Positions 1 to 6,054 of a stretch of 8,056 nt of DNA are shown one piece after another. The DNA is from an uncultured Desulfobacterales bacterium (GTDB taxonomy: Bacteria > Desulfobacterota > Desulfobacteria > Desulfobacterales > JAFDCJ01). The stretch lies in the NCBI GenBank assembly GCA_945787595.1, contig CALZJV010000311.1:1-8056 (forward strand), given 5' to 3'. The notes below the pieces were generated by a model. That model was not told the DNA's origin. It searched no databases and was given only the letters and a program-made list of their open reading frames with translations. The stretch's first letter is position 1. Each line of letters begins with the position of its first letter. Made by a program: the position numbers and the translations under genes.

Positions 1-40
1 GATATTCCAGCCAAATTTTTGAAGCTTGTGAAACGTTCAT
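1..40 (-). CDS. N-terminal fragment of a gene running off the left edge, possibly a tyrosine recombinase
   Basis: On the minus strand an ATG at 40-38 is preceded by a textbook AAAGGAGGT ribosome binding site with 5 nt spacing. The 13 visible codons read MNVSQASKIWLEY without a stop and continue past the window edge. The strong start signal makes a real gene likely. The peptide resembles the first helix of the SAM-like core-binding domain of phage-type tyrosine recombinases, which often begin with a short helix ending in a W-L-x-Y-type motif. Thirteen residues are too few to assign a family, so that identity is only a guess. The gene is divergent from the downstream plus-strand genes. The catalytic R-H-R-Y residues, if present, would lie outside the window. 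Confidence 0.5.
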   Translation of the reverse strand, partial: MNVSQASKIWLEY

Positions 41-45
41 GATTT

Positions 46-54
46 ACCTCCTTT
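46..54 (-). promoter_or_regulatory. Ribosome binding site of the left-edge minus-strand gene
   Basis: The minus strand reads AAAGGAGGT, a near-complete anti-Shine-Dalgarno match, 5 nt before the ATG at 40-38. It is the main support for calling the truncated edge gene real. Confidence 0.7.
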
Positions 55-184
55 CGGTATTTGAATTTGACATTTACAAACCGACTGGGGTAAACGAACA
101 ATAGCGGTTTTATATTCACAACATTTTTTTAATTCCGGCCGAATGATTTTAAAAAATTTCCCAACCGAATCTTTTAATACCAAA

Positions 185-297
185 GATATCCAAAAGAAAT
201 CTGTAAAAATTTCAGCAATTTTCCGATTGCATAGAATGGCAAGAAATCTGCTGCCGGGAGTCTGTCAAATGCGGAGTTTAATCTTAAAACATATCAC
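185..297 (+). repeat. Degenerate dispersed repeat, copy A
   Basis: This copy aligns with the minus strand of 7190-7085 (copy C). Over 185-248 the alignment is ungapped, with 43 of 64 identities by hand count, including GATATC at the start, ATTGCAT, and TGGCAAGAAATC. A further conserved block follows after a roughly 7-nt indel (CAAATG, 15 nt, AAACATA-N-CAC). A 16-nt core, AATGGCAAGAAATCTG (235-250), recurs exactly at 2339-2354 (copy B). All copies are intergenic. The nature of the element is unknown: a decayed mobile-element relic, a noncoding RNA, or a regulatory repeat. Confidence 0.5.
237..252 (+). promoter_or_regulatory. Sigma-54 (-24/-12)-like motif
   Basis: TGGCAAGAAATCTGCT matches the TGGCAC-N5-TTGCW pattern with the required GG-to-GC spacing of 12. 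The -24 block carries A where C is preferred, and C replaces T at the first -12 position. It lies 370 bp before the peptidase start. It also sits in the core of a dispersed repeat whose other two copies lose the -12 GC, so the match may be accidental. Confidence 0.2.
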
Positions 298-422
298 AAA
301 ACCATCCAAGATTCAGATAATATCAAGAAAACAAGAAATTTTCTCTTAAGCAGGAAACATAATTAGAGCCAAAGCACAAATTTCCCCATTTAGAGCAGTC
401 AATCATTTGACGCAGTTTTCAA

Positions 423-450
423 TTGACAAAAAAGCCAAAATTCTGATCAT
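423..450 (+). promoter_or_regulatory. Possible sigma-70 promoter for the small ORF and peptidase
   Basis: A perfect TTGACA (-35) at 423-428 is followed after 16 nt by GATCAT at 445-450, a 4 of 6 match to TATAAT. Transcription would start near 457, just ahead of the small ORF at 482 and 167 nt ahead of the peptidase ATG. The weak -10 keeps confidence low. Confidence 0.25.
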
Positions 451-481
451 TGCTCAACCGACTAACATAGGGGAGGAGGTG

Positions 482-607
482 ATGCCAATAAAAGTTTGGG
501 TGGTACCTATCGAAGCACATCTAATAATCACTGACCTAATGATGTGGATCAATAGCTTAATCCAAAGCACAAACCAGGAATCCTTAAGACCATCATCACA
601 TTTATAG
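482..607 (+). CDS. Small hypothetical ORF (41 aa) directly upstream of the peptidase
   Basis: The start ATG at 482 follows GGGGAGGAGGT, with GGAGG at 472-476 and 5 nt spacing, a strong ribosome binding site. The stop TAG ends at 607, the base before the AAAGGAGG of the peptidase gene, so the spacing fits translational coupling. The product is MPIKVWVVPIEAHLI at the N-terminus, then a hydrophobic or amphipathic middle (ITDLMMWINSLI) and a polar tail. I recognise no family and no cysteine or metal motif. The frame is open further upstream to 407, but no ribosome binding site supports that start. It could equally be a chance ORF in the 5' leader; the ribosome binding site is the only strong evidence. 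Confidence 0.3.
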   Translation: MPIKVWVVPIEAHLIITDLMMWINSLIQSTNQESLRPSSHL

Positions 608-623
608 AAAGGAGGATACAAAA

Positions 624-2153
624 ATGCGCAAGCCAATTTCAATTATTCAAATTGCTGTCATGAGCATGCTGGCCATGTTTGTCAGTGTTTCGTTGGTATC
701 ATCTGCCGTAAAGGTTGACACATCTGCCCTTCGTGAGGCGGTCACTGTTGAGGGTGTAAGGGCTCACCAACAGGCTCTTCAGGAAATCGCCGATGCCAAT
801 GGAGGCACCCGGACATCCGGTTTTGGTGGGTACGATGATTCTGCCGAATATGTCATTGAGCAGATGTTGGCGGCTGGCTACGAGGTAATTGAACAGCCCT
901 TTGATTTCCCATTCTTCCAGGAGCTGGAACCAGCCGAGTTAAAGCAGATAGCCCCTAATCCCACCGTTTACCCCTATTTCGACGTTGCCGGGTTCGCCAC
1001 GATGGATTACTCTGGTAGTGGCGATGTAACGGCTATAGCTGAGGGCGTAGACCTGATCTTGCCTCCAGCCCCCGACCCCAACACCTCTACCAGCGGATGT
1101 GAGGACTCAGATTTTGACAATTTCACACCGGGGTACATTGCCATCATCCAGCGTGGAACCTGCAGCTTTGCTTTAAAGGCACAAAATGCTGAAGCTGCCG
1201 GAGCTGTGGGCGTTATAATTTTCAACGAAGGCCAGCCAGGCCGAACAGATGCTTTCCTTGGCACCCTCGGTGGTCCCGGCGCGACCGTTCCCGTGGTCGG
1301 TGCTGCCTTCGATGTAGGCGTGGAACTGGCCGCAGGTGATGTTACGGTAGGTATGTTTGTAAACGCTGAATCGGAGATTCACTCAACCACAAATGTCATC
1401 GCCGAGACACCGGGTGGTCGCGACGATCGCGTCGTTGTGGTCGGCGCACACCTGGATTCGGTACCCGTGGGCCCGGGCATTCAGGACAACGGAAGCGGCT
1501 CAGCCGCAATCCTGGAGGTTGCCCTCCAGATGGCCGAACTCGGCATCGAACCGAGAAATAAGGTCCGCTTTGCTTGGTGGGGTGCGGAAGAATCCGGTCT
1601 ACTCGGCTCAGAATTCTACGTTGACAACCTAAGCAAGCGGGATATTAAAGACATCGCTCTCAATCTGAACTTTGATATGATAGGCTCGCCGAACTTCGTC
1701 CGGTTTGTGTACGACGGCGATGGCTCGGCTACCCCGTTAGCCGGGCCGAATGGGTCGAAGAATATCGAGCAAGTCTTTCTGAATTATTTCGCTGAGCAGG
1801 CTCTGGAAACTGAACCTACAGCCTTTGATGGTCGCTCCGATTATGGTCCCTTTATTGCGGTTGGCATCCCAGCAGGTGGGCTGTTCACCGGGGCCGAAGG
1901 GATCAAGACGGAAGCGCAGGCAGCGATCTATGGTGGTAATGCCGGGGAGCAGTATGATCCCTGCTATCACCTTGCCTGTGACACATTCGACAATATTAGT
2001 CTGGAAGTACTTGATCAAAATTCAGACGCAGTTGCTCATGCAGTGATGACTTTTGCGATGACCACGTCATCAGTGAACGGCACCGATAAGGGTAAGGGCC
2101 TTGGTAAGTGGAAGAACAATATGGAGTATCGAGGTTCGAAAGCCGTGAAGTAA
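624..2153 (+). CDS. Secreted M28 family zinc aminopeptidase with PA domain
   Basis: This is a 509-residue exported metallopeptidase expected to remove N-terminal residues from peptides outside the cytoplasm using two zinc ions. AAAGGAGG at 608-615, 8 nt before the ATG, fixes the start. Residues 1-28 form a signal peptide (RK, a hydrophobic stretch, then a V-S-S-A cleavage site). A PA (protease-associated) domain spans about 120-245, with the typical I-Q-R-G-T-C-S-F segment at 175-182 and a probable Cys159-Cys180 disulfide. The M28 catalytic domain carries the expected residues: His276 (AHLDS), Asp288 bridging (QDNGSG), general base Glu322 and ligand Glu323 (GAEESG), Asp351 (NFDMIG), and His449 in CYHLACD, where Cys447 and Cys452 can form the disulfide known from Streptomyces griseus aminopeptidase. 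The site is therefore complete. The last roughly 25 residues are a Lys/Gly-rich tail without a recognised anchor. The gene looks monocistronic apart from a doubtful small ORF upstream. Exact substrate preference cannot be read from the sequence. Confidence 0.93.
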   Translation: MRKPISIIQIAVMSMLAMFVSVSLVSSAVKVDTSALREAVTVEGVRAHQQALQEIADANGGTRTSGFGGYDDSAEYVIEQMLAAGYEVIEQPFDFPFFQELEPAELKQIAPNPTVYPYFDVAGFATMDYSGSGDVTAIAEGVDLILPPAPDPNTSTSGCEDSDFDNFTPGYIAIIQRGTCSFALKAQNAEAAGAVGVIIFNEGQPGRTDAFLGTLGGPGATVPVVGAAFDVGVELAAGDVTVGMFVNAESEIHSTTNVIAETPGGRDDRVVVVGAHLDSVPVGPGIQDNGSGSAAILEVALQMAELGIEPRNKVRFAWWGAEESGLLGSEFYVDNLSKRDIKDIALNLNFDMIGSPNFVRFVYDGDGSATPLAGPNGSKNIEQVFLNYFAEQALETEPTAFDGRSDYGPFIAVGIPAGGLFTGAEGIKTEAQAAIYGGNAGEQYDPCYHLACDTFDNISLEVLDQNSDAVAHAVMTFAMTTSSVNGTDKGKGLGKWKNNMEYRGSKAVK

Positions 2154-2206
2154 GATTAGCAGAATCGACAAAAAACTGCGAAGACTTCACGAGTTAACCC
2201 GAAACA

Positions 2207-2230
2207 GGGGCGGCGCACTCGCGCTGCCCT
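2207..2230 (+). other. Strong GC-rich hairpin downstream of the peptidase gene
   Basis: Bases 2207-2216 pair with 2221-2230 through 10 bp, two of them G-U, around a 4-nt ACTC loop. It begins 53 nt after the peptidase stop. No T tract follows, so it is not a classical intrinsic terminator; it may protect the 3' end or assist the weaker terminator at 2251. Confidence 0.5.
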
Positions 2231-2250
2231 CCCACAGTTCCAAGAGCAAC

Positions 2251-2294
2251 GGTGTTGTTATCTGCTATCCAAAGCAGAGGGCACCTTGGTTTTA
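2251..2294 (+). terminator. Probable intrinsic terminator of the peptidase gene
   Basis: GGTG (2251-2254) pairs with CACC (2282-2285), and TCTGCT (2261-2266) pairs with AGCAGA (2273-2278), with an asymmetric internal loop between the two stems. TTGGTTTT follows. The stem is interrupted and the T run is imperfect, so this is a moderate call. Confidence 0.4.
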
Positions 2295-2354
2295 TTAAGA
2301 TAACCATAACATATATGAATATTTACGAATTTTCACATAATGGCAAGAAATCTG
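2289..2354 (+). repeat. Degenerate dispersed repeat, copy B (core only well conserved)
   Basis: The 16-nt core at 2339-2354 is identical to 235-250. Upstream similarity to the other copies is weak but visible with a one-base shift, for example ACGAATT before the core here and CCGAATT before the core in copy C. A 16-nt exact match between two intergenic spacers is unlikely by chance in 8 kb. Confidence 0.4.
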
Positions 2355-2729
2355 GAATTGACCTCGCACTTCTTAACCTCTTCAATACTTCCAATTAAAT
2401 AGTACCACGTCGTAGCATAACTGTGTAAAATTATTCACATTTTCTATGTAAATTGCTTCACAATTTCACATATTTCCTCATAGCTTGCAGGACTACTTTA
2501 CTTCTAAACCGATGTAAACGCTTAATATATATATAAATATATATTTTGCACGATTTTTGCAATACACAATCGCAGTTGAACTTAATTTAAAATTTGAAGC
2601 AGCGTCCAAGCTCACCTCATGCGAATTGCTGGTCTTACCCTGAAGCTCATACTTAGTTAAGTCTCATCGCGAATCGAAATTCAGCTCCTATCAGCCAAAT
2701 TCTAAAATCAGTCTTTTTAATCCTTAACC
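2295..2729. other. AT-rich gene-free spacer
   Basis: No supported gene. The stretch contains an alternating A/T tract with dyad symmetry around 2524-2546 and several scattered TTCACA words (2332, 2434, 2458, 2464). I see no clear sigma-70 promoter; one for the beta-helix gene should lie here or just downstream. Confidence 0.6.
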
Positions 2730-2827
2730 TTTATGGAGAAAGCCATGACAAGGGGTTACCAGAAGATGCCGATATGAATGCCTCTGAGGGTGTTTTATGC
2801 CCTTTAGAGGTATTTTTCCTCCATAAA
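2730..2827 (+). promoter_or_regulatory. Structured 5' leader with terminator-like hairpin before the beta-helix gene
   Basis: TTTATGGAG (2730-2738) is exactly complementary to CTCCATAAA (2819-2827) and could close a domain. Inside it lies a hairpin with outer stem 2778-2785 / 2805-2812 (8 bp, one G-U), an upper AGGG/CCCT stem, and TTTTT just after it. The 9-bp long-range helix would hide the GGAG preceding a 10-codon mini-ORF. The hairpin could be an intrinsic terminator acting as an attenuator 65 nt before the structural gene, or simply the end of an upstream transcript. No ligand class could be assigned. Confidence 0.4.
2745..2777 (+). CDS. Possible 10-aa leader peptide
   Basis: The ATG at 2745 has GGAG at 2735-2738, 6 nt upstream. 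It encodes MTRGYQKMPI and stops with TGA at 2775-2777, immediately before the terminator-like hairpin starting at 2778. That placement is typical of attenuator leaders, but the peptide has no run of a single regulatory amino acid. It may be a chance mini-ORF. Confidence 0.22.
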   Translation: MTRGYQKMPI

Positions 2828-2876
2828 AGCTCTTTCCCAACAGACCTAAAACATAAAGAAGAAAGGAGGGTGAAGG

Positions 2877-4709
2877 ATGAAGACCGCATATATTAGGCAA
2901 CGAAGGTTTCTCTTTTATTTTTTTATAACGATTTCTTTCATTCTCATACATGGAAATCTTTATGCTGCGATATGGTATGTGGATGGTGATGTTGCAAGCT
3001 CAGGTAATGGGAGAAACTGGTCTGAGGCATTCAAAACCGTACACGAGGCAGTAAATATCGCGATTGAAGGGGACGAAATATGGGTCAAAAAGGGTACCTA
3101 TGCATTTTCTTCTACTCTTGAGACGATGAACAAGGTAAGTAGCACAACTGTGACGGACTCAGTGTGGGTTTGCGTAGCATTTAATCACCCCAATTCCAAG
3201 ATGAATGTAGCCGAACTCGAAAAATTGAACAGCACACGAGGGGTAATCGAGACTGCTATTGTTGGTAATGAAATAAGGGTTAGAGTGGAAAGCACCGCAC
3301 CTCCTCCCACCATTAATTTGGACAAGGCATTTAATGTTTATGGAGGCTTTGCCGGGTGGGAAAGCCAGAAGGGTCAGAGAGACTGGGAGAATAATGTCAC
3401 TTTATTAGACGGACAGGGACAGTCATTATTTTATGTTACTGCCGATGCCACAATTGACGGCTTTACCATAACCAATGGAGGTGGTAGTTCTGGAGTTGCG
3501 ATCTTCAATTTTCAATCCAGCTCACCCACCATTAGGAATTGCAGGTTCATAAACGATCACAATACTAGGTGGGTAGCAATCCGTAGTGTGGGATCTTCCC
3601 CCACGATCGCAAATTGCTTATTTTCTAATATGAAGTACTGGTATGGGCCAGTCGCTAATTTTAGCTCCTCCCCTGCCATAATTGTAAATTGTACATTTGA
3701 TCGCTGCTCTGGTGGTGATTCCAATGCAATTCTCAATTATTCGGGTTCGGATTCTATTATCACAGACTGCTTTTTCACAAATAATTCCGGAGCAACCAGC
3801 GGCGGCGCCATCTATAACTGGGAATCCTCCCCCACAATTACAGGATCTATATTCCATCAAAATCACGCATCTGACTTTGGCGGCGCGATCTATAATGCGA
3901 CTGGTTCGTTTCCATCCATTACAAACTGTGTGTTTTATGGGAATAATGTTGGCGTACAAGGCGGTGGTGCGATCGCAAATGATGGATGGGGGCACCAACC
4001 AGCCTCCTCTCCCACCATCATAAATAGCACGTTTTATGATAACTGGTGTAGGATACATAGTCCACCATATCCAACTAAAGGTGGAGCTATCTATAGCCGA
4101 TATATCCCCAGTACCATCACAAACAGCATCTTCTGGAATAACAGCGCAGCTATAGATCCAGAGATCCATGACGCTTTTGGAGGCGTTTCAAATGTAACTT
4201 ACTCCAATATTCAAGGAGGCTATCCAGGTGAAGGCAACATAGATGCTGATCCCTTATTTGTCGATCCTGATAATGAAGATTTTCACCTCAGCCTCGATTC
4301 ACCTTGCATTGATACGGGTACGTCAATAGATGCGCCTGATGATGATATCGACGGAGATTTGAGACCGCAAGGAGCAGGTTATGATATAGGTGCCGACGAA
4401 TATGTTTGTGAGATAAACATAGAAGCCATTTTAGAGTTCTTTTATCAATCTGTTAAGGATGAAACGATTAAAGGCCGCGGCAAAATTCCGTATCTTGCGA
4501 ATTTTAGACTTTGGCTATTCAGACAAATGCTTGAAACTGCTAAGTCATTTATTGAAAAAGAAAAGATGAATTATGCCTGTAGAACATTAAATCGTGTATT
4601 CCTGCGTTGTGATAGCGAACCGAAGCCTAAAGACTTTATTAAGGGAGAAGCAGTTCCAGAACTGGCAGATATGATTTTAGTCCTGATGGAAAGCTTTGGA
4701 TGTGAATAA
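2877..4709 (+). CDS. Secreted right-handed beta-helix protein (choice-of-anchor Q type) with helical C-terminal module
   Basis: This 610-residue exported protein has a ribosome binding site AAAGGAGGG at 2862-2870, 6 nt before the ATG. Residues 1-30 are a signal peptide (basic start, then a long hydrophobic stretch, N-L-Y-A cleavage site). The mature protein opens with WYVDGD...GNGRNWSEAF (33-52), the usual start of choice-of-anchor Q/beta-helix proteins. After an unusual segment (about 76-150) comes VYGGFAGWE...QRDWENN. From 190 to 445 about nine coils of 24-30 residues follow the pattern S-S-P-T-I-x-N-C-x-F...GGAIYN, which predicts a parallel beta-helix. Residues 455-510 hold the DADPLFVDP...HL...SPCIDTG...D-I-G-A-D-E-Y ending typical of the family. 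Residues 511-610 are a separate alpha-helical module with four Cys. Such proteins are usually surface or secreted, sometimes polysaccharide-binding or degrading; no catalytic residues can be assigned. The DNA shows a near-repeat GGCGGCGC-N-ATCTATAA at about 3800 and 3880 from the coil duplication. Confidence 0.88.
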   Translation: MKTAYIRQRRFLFYFFITISFILIHGNLYAAIWYVDGDVASSGNGRNWSEAFKTVHEAVNIAIEGDEIWVKKGTYAFSSTLETMNKVSSTTVTDSVWVCVAFNHPNSKMNVAELEKLNSTRGVIETAIVGNEIRVRVESTAPPPTINLDKAFNVYGGFAGWESQKGQRDWENNVTLLDGQGQSLFYVTADATIDGFTITNGGGSSGVAIFNFQSSSPTIRNCRFINDHNTRWVAIRSVGSSPTIANCLFSNMKYWYGPVANFSSSPAIIVNCTFDRCSGGDSNAILNYSGSDSIITDCFFTNNSGATSGGAIYNWESSPTITGSIFHQNHASDFGGAIYNATGSFPSITNCVFYGNNVGVQGGGAIANDGWGHQPASSPTIINSTFYDNWCRIHSPPYPTKGGAIYSRYIPSTITNSIFWNNSAAIDPEIHDAFGGVSNVTYSNIQGGYPGEGNIDADPLFVDPDNEDFHLSLDSPCIDTGTSIDAPDDDIDGDLRPQGAGYDIGADEYVCEINIEAILEFFYQSVKDETIKGRGKIPYLANFRLWLFRQMLETAKSFIEKEKMNYACRTLNRVFLRCDSEPKPKDFIKGEAVPELADMILVLMESFGCE

Positions 4710-4805
4710 TTTTATATACTAATTATCAAAAAACAAGGGCAGGGTCAGAAATGGCTCGGCCTTTGATATCTGCTATATATCTGAAATAAAACCAATGGCT
4801 TAAAG

Positions 4806-4832
4806 TTCAAGATATTCAAATGATATCTTGAA
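4806..4832. repeat. Perfect 10-bp inverted repeat between convergent genes
   Basis: TTCAAGATAT (4806-4815) and ATATCTTGAA (4823-4832) are perfectly complementary with a 7-nt loop. It lies between the end of the beta-helix gene and the end of the convergent rhomboid gene, where a bidirectional transcript end is expected. There is no T tract on either side, so terminator function is uncertain. The rest of 4710-4930 shows nothing else I can support. Confidence 0.45.
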
Positions 4833-4930
4833 GTGAGCAATCGTTATTTTGCCGATCCCACCTTACACTCAATTTGAATTCCACATCAAAATTCAGCTAT
4901 AAAATATGTGCAAAATTCAAAGCTCTTGAA

Positions 4931-5957
4931 TTAGAGCCGAATCAGCACCTTAAGATAAAGATCTCCCCGCCCACCCGTCGCAGCTTGTTTTCCAAGGCCC
5001 TTGAGCCGAAGTTTGCGACCTTCCTGTATTCCTGCCGGTACCACCACTTTAAACAGCCGTTTATGAAAACCCCAGGGAATGTTTACCAGCTTGCGGGTCC
5101 CTGTGACGGCCTCATGAGGAGTAATGGCAATTGTACCATAGAGGTGGGGCGCCGGGCCGGACCCAACCGGCCGAATGACTTGCAGACGAGGGGTCTTTTT
5201 CCGTTCGGTAACACGGCCTAATTTTGCAGGAGGTGAGACACTCGGCAATACCAGCAGCAGTTTTAAAAAAATGATACCGAAAACAAAGCCCCCGATATGC
5301 GCCCACCAGGCAACCCCGCTCACCTGGCCTTGGCTGGCGGCGGCATTGAAAAATTGCAGAATAAACCAGATTCCAAGAAAAAAAGCAGCCGGAATTTCTA
5401 AAAAGTAAGGGATAAAAAAGATGGGGATAAGCGTTAATATTCTGGCGCGTGGATGCAGAATAAAGTAAGCACCCATAATCCCGGCTATCGCACCGCTGGC
5501 CGCGTGGATGCAGAATAAAGTAAGCACCCATAATCCCGGCTATCGCACCGCTGGCCCCAATGGTCGGGACATTCGAATTCAGGTTCAGCAACATATGGGA
5601 CAAACCCGATGCCAATCCGCAAATAATATAAAAGACCAGATAACGCAAATGGCCGAGTCGATCTTCGACGTTATCACCAAAAATATATAGAGACCACATG
5701 TTGCCGAGCAGATGCCAGAAGCCCCCATGCAGAAACATAAAGGATAAGTGAGAAAAAGCCTGCTGGAAAGGTGTAAAATAAACGCTGATTTGGGGAATGG
5801 AATAACGGGCCGGGACGAGGCCGTAGATGTAGATAAATTTCTCTATTCCGATCCCCTGGGTAAGTTGATAAAGGAAAATGAGAACATTGAAACCGATGAT
5901 TGTGTTGTTGACAACCGGGTAATTTTTAGTTGGGACGGTATCCCGCAGGGGAATCAT
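4931..5957 (-). pseudogene. Rhomboid intramembrane serine protease fused to a DnaJ C-terminal-like domain, frameshifted by a 55-bp duplication
   Basis: Rhomboids cleave membrane proteins within the bilayer using a Ser-His dyad. From the ATG at 5957 the frame encodes MIPLRDTVPT, the usual start of this bacterial family, TM1 (about 19-35), the HGGFWHLLGNMW motif with His82 and Asn86, NVEDRLG, and the catalytic GASG with Ser136. A tandem 55-bp duplication then shifts the frame. The old frame stays open by chance to 5112, giving a 281-residue product without the catalytic His. The correct frame continues from 5446 to the TAA at 4931-4933. With one copy removed the gene is exactly 972 bp, or 323 residues: His202 in WWAHIGG within TM6, and residues about 254-323 resembling the DnaJ C-terminal substrate-binding domain (G-T-R-K-L-V-N-I-P, V-P-A-G-I-Q-E-G, L-R-L-K-G-L-G, G-D-L-Y-L-K-V). 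No J domain or zinc-finger cysteines are present. The ribosome binding site is weak. It is either a recent pseudogene, a reversible off state, or an assembly artefact. Confidence 0.85.
5446..5556. repeat. Exact 55-bp tandem duplication inside the rhomboid gene
   Basis: Bases 5446-5501 are identical to 5501-5556, so the period is 55 bp with 56 matching positions. The unit encodes the segment from the catalytic serine region (ASGAIAG) to FILHPR. As 55 is not a multiple of three, it shifts the reading frame. The absence of any mismatch between copies indicates a very recent event or a sequencing/assembly error. Confidence 0.97.
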
Positions 5958-5969
5958 TTATCACGCTGC

Positions 5970-6054
5970 AAATCAGCGACCACCAGCAGAGCTGGGGCTA
6001 TGAGGATGGCCCCTGGAAGGGGCCGGGGCCACCTCTGCTGCTGGCCGCTGATTT
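5970..6054. repeat. 85-bp GC-rich long inverted repeat upstream of the rhomboid gene
   Basis: The outer arms 5970-5995 and 6029-6054 pair over 26 positions with only three mismatches (5979/6045, 5983/6041, 5992/6032). An inner perfect hairpin GGCCCC/GGGGCC (6008-6013, 6019-6024) has a TGGAA loop. GC content is about 65 percent (55 of 85) against AT-rich flanks. On the plus strand the right arm runs into TTTTTT, so it resembles a very long intrinsic terminator, although no plus-strand gene ends here. On the minus strand it lies in the 5' leader of the rhomboid, ending 13 bp before its ATG. A REP/MITE-like insertion or a structured regulatory RNA are alternatives. Confidence 0.7.

Larger units (their letters stand above)
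55..481. other. AT-rich spacer between the divergent edge gene and the peptidase unit
   Basis: No convincing gene is seen. A 68-codon open frame at 143-349 lacks a ribosome binding site and has composition like the surrounding noncoding DNA. The stretch holds a degenerate repeat (185-297), a sigma-54-like motif inside it (237-252), a 6-bp inverted repeat AAACCG/CGGTTT at 78-83 and 105-110, and a possible sigma-70 promoter (423-450). Promoters for the divergent edge gene must also lie here, but I see no clear match. Confidence 0.6.

Noticed and set aside
143..349. 68-codon plus-strand open frame in the left spacer
   Set aside because: No ribosome binding site, noncoding-like AT-rich composition, and it overlaps the dispersed repeat.
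2161..2230. GTTAACC next to a long hairpin, considered as an integron attC site
   Set aside because: The core does not fit GTTRRRY, there is no matching RYYYAAC partner with the expected spacing, and no integron integrase is visible.
2524..2546. Alternating A/T tract considered as a replication origin or partition site
   Set aside because: No DnaA boxes or iterons accompany it; it looks like simple low-complexity AT DNA.
2722..2770. Words resembling a GEMM-I (cyclic-di-GMP) riboswitch: AACC, GG, AAAGCC, GGGTTACC in the right order
   Set aside because: The spaces between the words are too short to form the two conserved hairpins of that class, so a functional GEMM fold is not possible as written. 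An Rfam covariance search would settle it.
3618..4169. 183-codon minus-strand open frame opposite the beta-helix gene
   Set aside because: It is a shadow of the repetitive, stop-poor beta-helix coding sequence and has no ribosome binding site or recognisable domain.
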